Shown piece after piece: positions 4,412 through 5,723 of a stretch of DNA of 5,723 bases (position 1 is its first letter; every line of letters starts with the position of its first letter). The notes under the pieces are model-generated. The model was not told the origin of the DNA and made no database searches. It worked only from the letters and a program-made list of their open reading frames with translations. A program made the position numbers and the translations under genes. The stretch comes from CANNDT01 sp945876205 (lineage in GTDB: Bacteria; Acidobacteriota; Vicinamibacteria; Vicinamibacterales; UBA2999), in assembly GCA_947503365.1 (NCBI GenBank), contig CANNDT010000165.1, forward strand, positions 1-5,723, in the 5' to 3' direction.

Positions 4412-5723
4412 ATGGTCAAGCGATGCGTGCGTTCGAGGTTCCCGTCCTTTCTTCCCGTGCTGCTCCTGACGCTGTGCGTCGCGATCGTGCCTCGCGGCGC
4501 CGCCGCGCAGTCGACGTTCGCCACTCTGACAGGCACCATCACGGATCAGTCCGGCGCGGTGGTACCTGGCGCCACGGTGTCGATCGTCCGCGCTGCGACC
4601 GGCACCGAGCGCACGACGGTCACCGGCGACACGGGCGAGTTCCAGTTGCCGAACCTTGATGCGGGCTCGTACGTGATGAGCGTCCGGCTGGACGGCTTCG
4701 CGGAGACAACGCGGGAGATCGACGTGCTCGCGCGCCAGGTCGTCCGGGCCGATGTGCAGATGCGGCTTGCGGGCGCGGCCGAACAGGTCCTGGTCACCGC
4801 TGTGCGGCCGGTGATCGAGACTGAGCGACCGACCATTGATAGCTCGATTTCCGGCGCCGACATCAGCAAGCTGGCGCTCAATTTTCGCGCGACCAACAAC
4901 ACCAGCCCGATTGTGGTGGCGACGCTCTCGCAGGGCGTACAGCAGGATCGCAACGGGGCGATCTCCCTCGCGGGCGCGATGCCGTTCATGACGTCGTTTT
5001 CCGTGGACGGCATCTCCACGCAGCGGATCCGCTACGGAGGGCCGTCGCGCGAGCTCTTTCCGTCTGTCGAGTCGATCGAGGAGTTCAAGGTCACCACCGC
5101 CAGCAGCAGCGCCGAGTTCATGCAGGCGACCGACATCACGACAACGTCGAGGAGCGGCGCCAACGCGCTGCACGGCACTGCATTCTGGTTCAACCAGAAC
5201 AGCGCGCTGGGCGCATCGACCCGCTTCACGCCCAGGGACGCGAGCGGAAACCCGATCAAGCCCGATATCAACGCCAACAGCTTCGGTCTGTCCGGGGGCG
5301 GCCCGATCGTGCGCAACCGCGCATTCTTTTTCGGCACCTACGAGGGCGCGCGAAGGCCCAACGAAGTGACGCTCAGCCAGGTGGTCCCGCCTGACGCCTG
5401 GCGCGCGGGCGATCTATCGAGCGTCGCCGCCTCGATTCGCAACCCGTTCACGGGCCAGCCGTTTCCGGGCAACCGCATTCCGGTCAACCCGGTCTCGGCG
5501 AAGATTCTCGAGTCGTTCTACGCGCGCCAGAATCAGTCGACCGGCGCCGCCATCAACGCGCCCAACTTCGTCGTCAATGCCCCGGGCGACTACACCGTCG
5601 ACGGCATCGACGGCCGCGTCGACTTCGTGATGTCGCCGGCCCAGAAAGTGTTCGCGCGCTTGACGTGGAAGAACGTCGACGACCTGAGCCCGAGCGGCGG
5701 CGACTGGAACACCACCCAGGGCG
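4412..5723 (+). CDS. Oar-like TonB-dependent outer-membrane receptor (3' partial)
   Basis: The first 437 codons of an outer-membrane TonB-dependent receptor; the frame stays open to the window end. Full-length relatives usually exceed 1000 residues, so the missing part should be most of the beta-barrel. Such proteins import large or scarce ligands, but the ligand cannot be told from sequence. The order is: signal peptide with cleavage near AAA|QS (residue 32/33); a carboxypeptidase-regulatory-like (CarboxypepD_reg) domain at about 37-115, with LTGTITDQSGAVVPGATV and FQLPNLDAGSYV; a linker (VLVTAVRPVIETERP); a plug domain at about 140-260 with FSVDGI, SVESIEEFKV and SRSGANALHG (246-255); then early barrel signatures GLSGGGPI, AFFFGTYEGARRP (304-316) and NPFTGQPFPGNRIPVNPVS. 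These are the hallmark motifs of acidobacterial Oar-type receptors. The plug is divergent: the usual AEFG..SGGVVN stretch reads AEFMQATDITTT, and LPLNGRN is replaced by LALNFRATNN. The start is supported by AGGAGG and by the signal peptide. Divergent from the phosphatase-like gene, which may share regulation. Confidence 0.9.
   Translation, partial: MVKRCVRSRFPSFLPVLLLTLCVAIVPRGAAAQSTFATLTGTITDQSGAVVPGATVSIVRAATGTERTTVTGDTGEFQLPNLDAGSYVMSVRLDGFAETTREIDVLARQVVRADVQMRLAGAAEQVLVTAVRPVIETERPTIDSSISGADISKLALNFRATNNTSPIVVATLSQGVQQDRNGAISLAGAMPFMTSFSVDGISTQRIRYGGPSRELFPSVESIEEFKVTTASSSAEFMQATDITTTSRSGANALHGTAFWFNQNSALGASTRFTPRDASGNPIKPDINANSFGLSGGGPIVRNRAFFFGTYEGARRPNEVTLSQVVPPDAWRAGDLSSVAASIRNPFTGQPFPGNRIPVNPVSAKILESFYARQNQSTGAAINAPNFVVNAPGDYTVDGIDGRVDFVMSPAQKVFARLTWKNVDDLSPSGGDWNTTQG

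Noticed and set aside
3460..4542. Long - strand open frame overlapping the hydrolase gene and the receptor start
   Set aside because: The hydrolase in the neighbouring frame carries all active-site motifs; this frame is Arg/Ala-rich and motif-free.
4373..5173. - strand open frame opposite the receptor
   Set aside because: Antisense to a frame with signal peptide, CarboxypepD_reg and plug motifs; its own composition (Arg, His, Asp rich) is typical of a shadow.

Overview
The window looks like chromosomal DNA from a GC-rich, Gram-negative, probably Acidobacteriota bacterium (a Vicinamibacteria-like lineage would fit). The grounds are the mix of protein families, not a marker gene: an Oar-type TonB-dependent receptor with an N-terminal carboxypeptidase-regulatory-like domain, a DUF6152 secreted protein, and a lipoprotein with the DGR.HPEDL.PTWMGHSIG signature that I associate with Acidobacteria. 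No rRNA, tRNA, CRISPR array, insertion sequence or phage gene is visible.

Bases 1-3084 hold four tightly packed + strand genes that read as one operon. They are the C-terminal part of a HupE/UreJ-type membrane protein (cut by the window start), a DctA-type C4-dicarboxylate transporter (TTG start overlapping the previous stop as TTGA), a predicted lipoprotein of unknown function 6 nt downstream, and a small exported DUF6152 protein 13 nt further on. Two inner-membrane transport proteins are thus linked to two envelope proteins of unknown role.

Bases 3085-3113 are a short convergent gap with one GC-rich hairpin. Bases 3114-4217 on the - strand encode an exported or membrane-anchored alkaline-phosphatase-superfamily hydrolase with its metal ligands and probable nucleophile visible. 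A 194-base divergent intergenic region (4218-4411) separates it from a + strand TonB-dependent receptor gene (4412 to beyond the window end), of which the first 437 codons are present.

The most interesting non-coding signal is in that divergent region: four GACAC pentamers at 11, 11 and 13 bp spacing, just upstream of a possible -10 element and a strong ribosome binding site for the receptor. This layout resembles tandem half-sites for an OmpR/PhoB-type regulator, and the neighbouring gene is a phosphatase-superfamily enzyme. I found no clear evidence of a wholly new system. The operon pairing dicarboxylate transport with HupE-like, lipoprotein and DUF6152 genes is the best candidate for undescribed biology.
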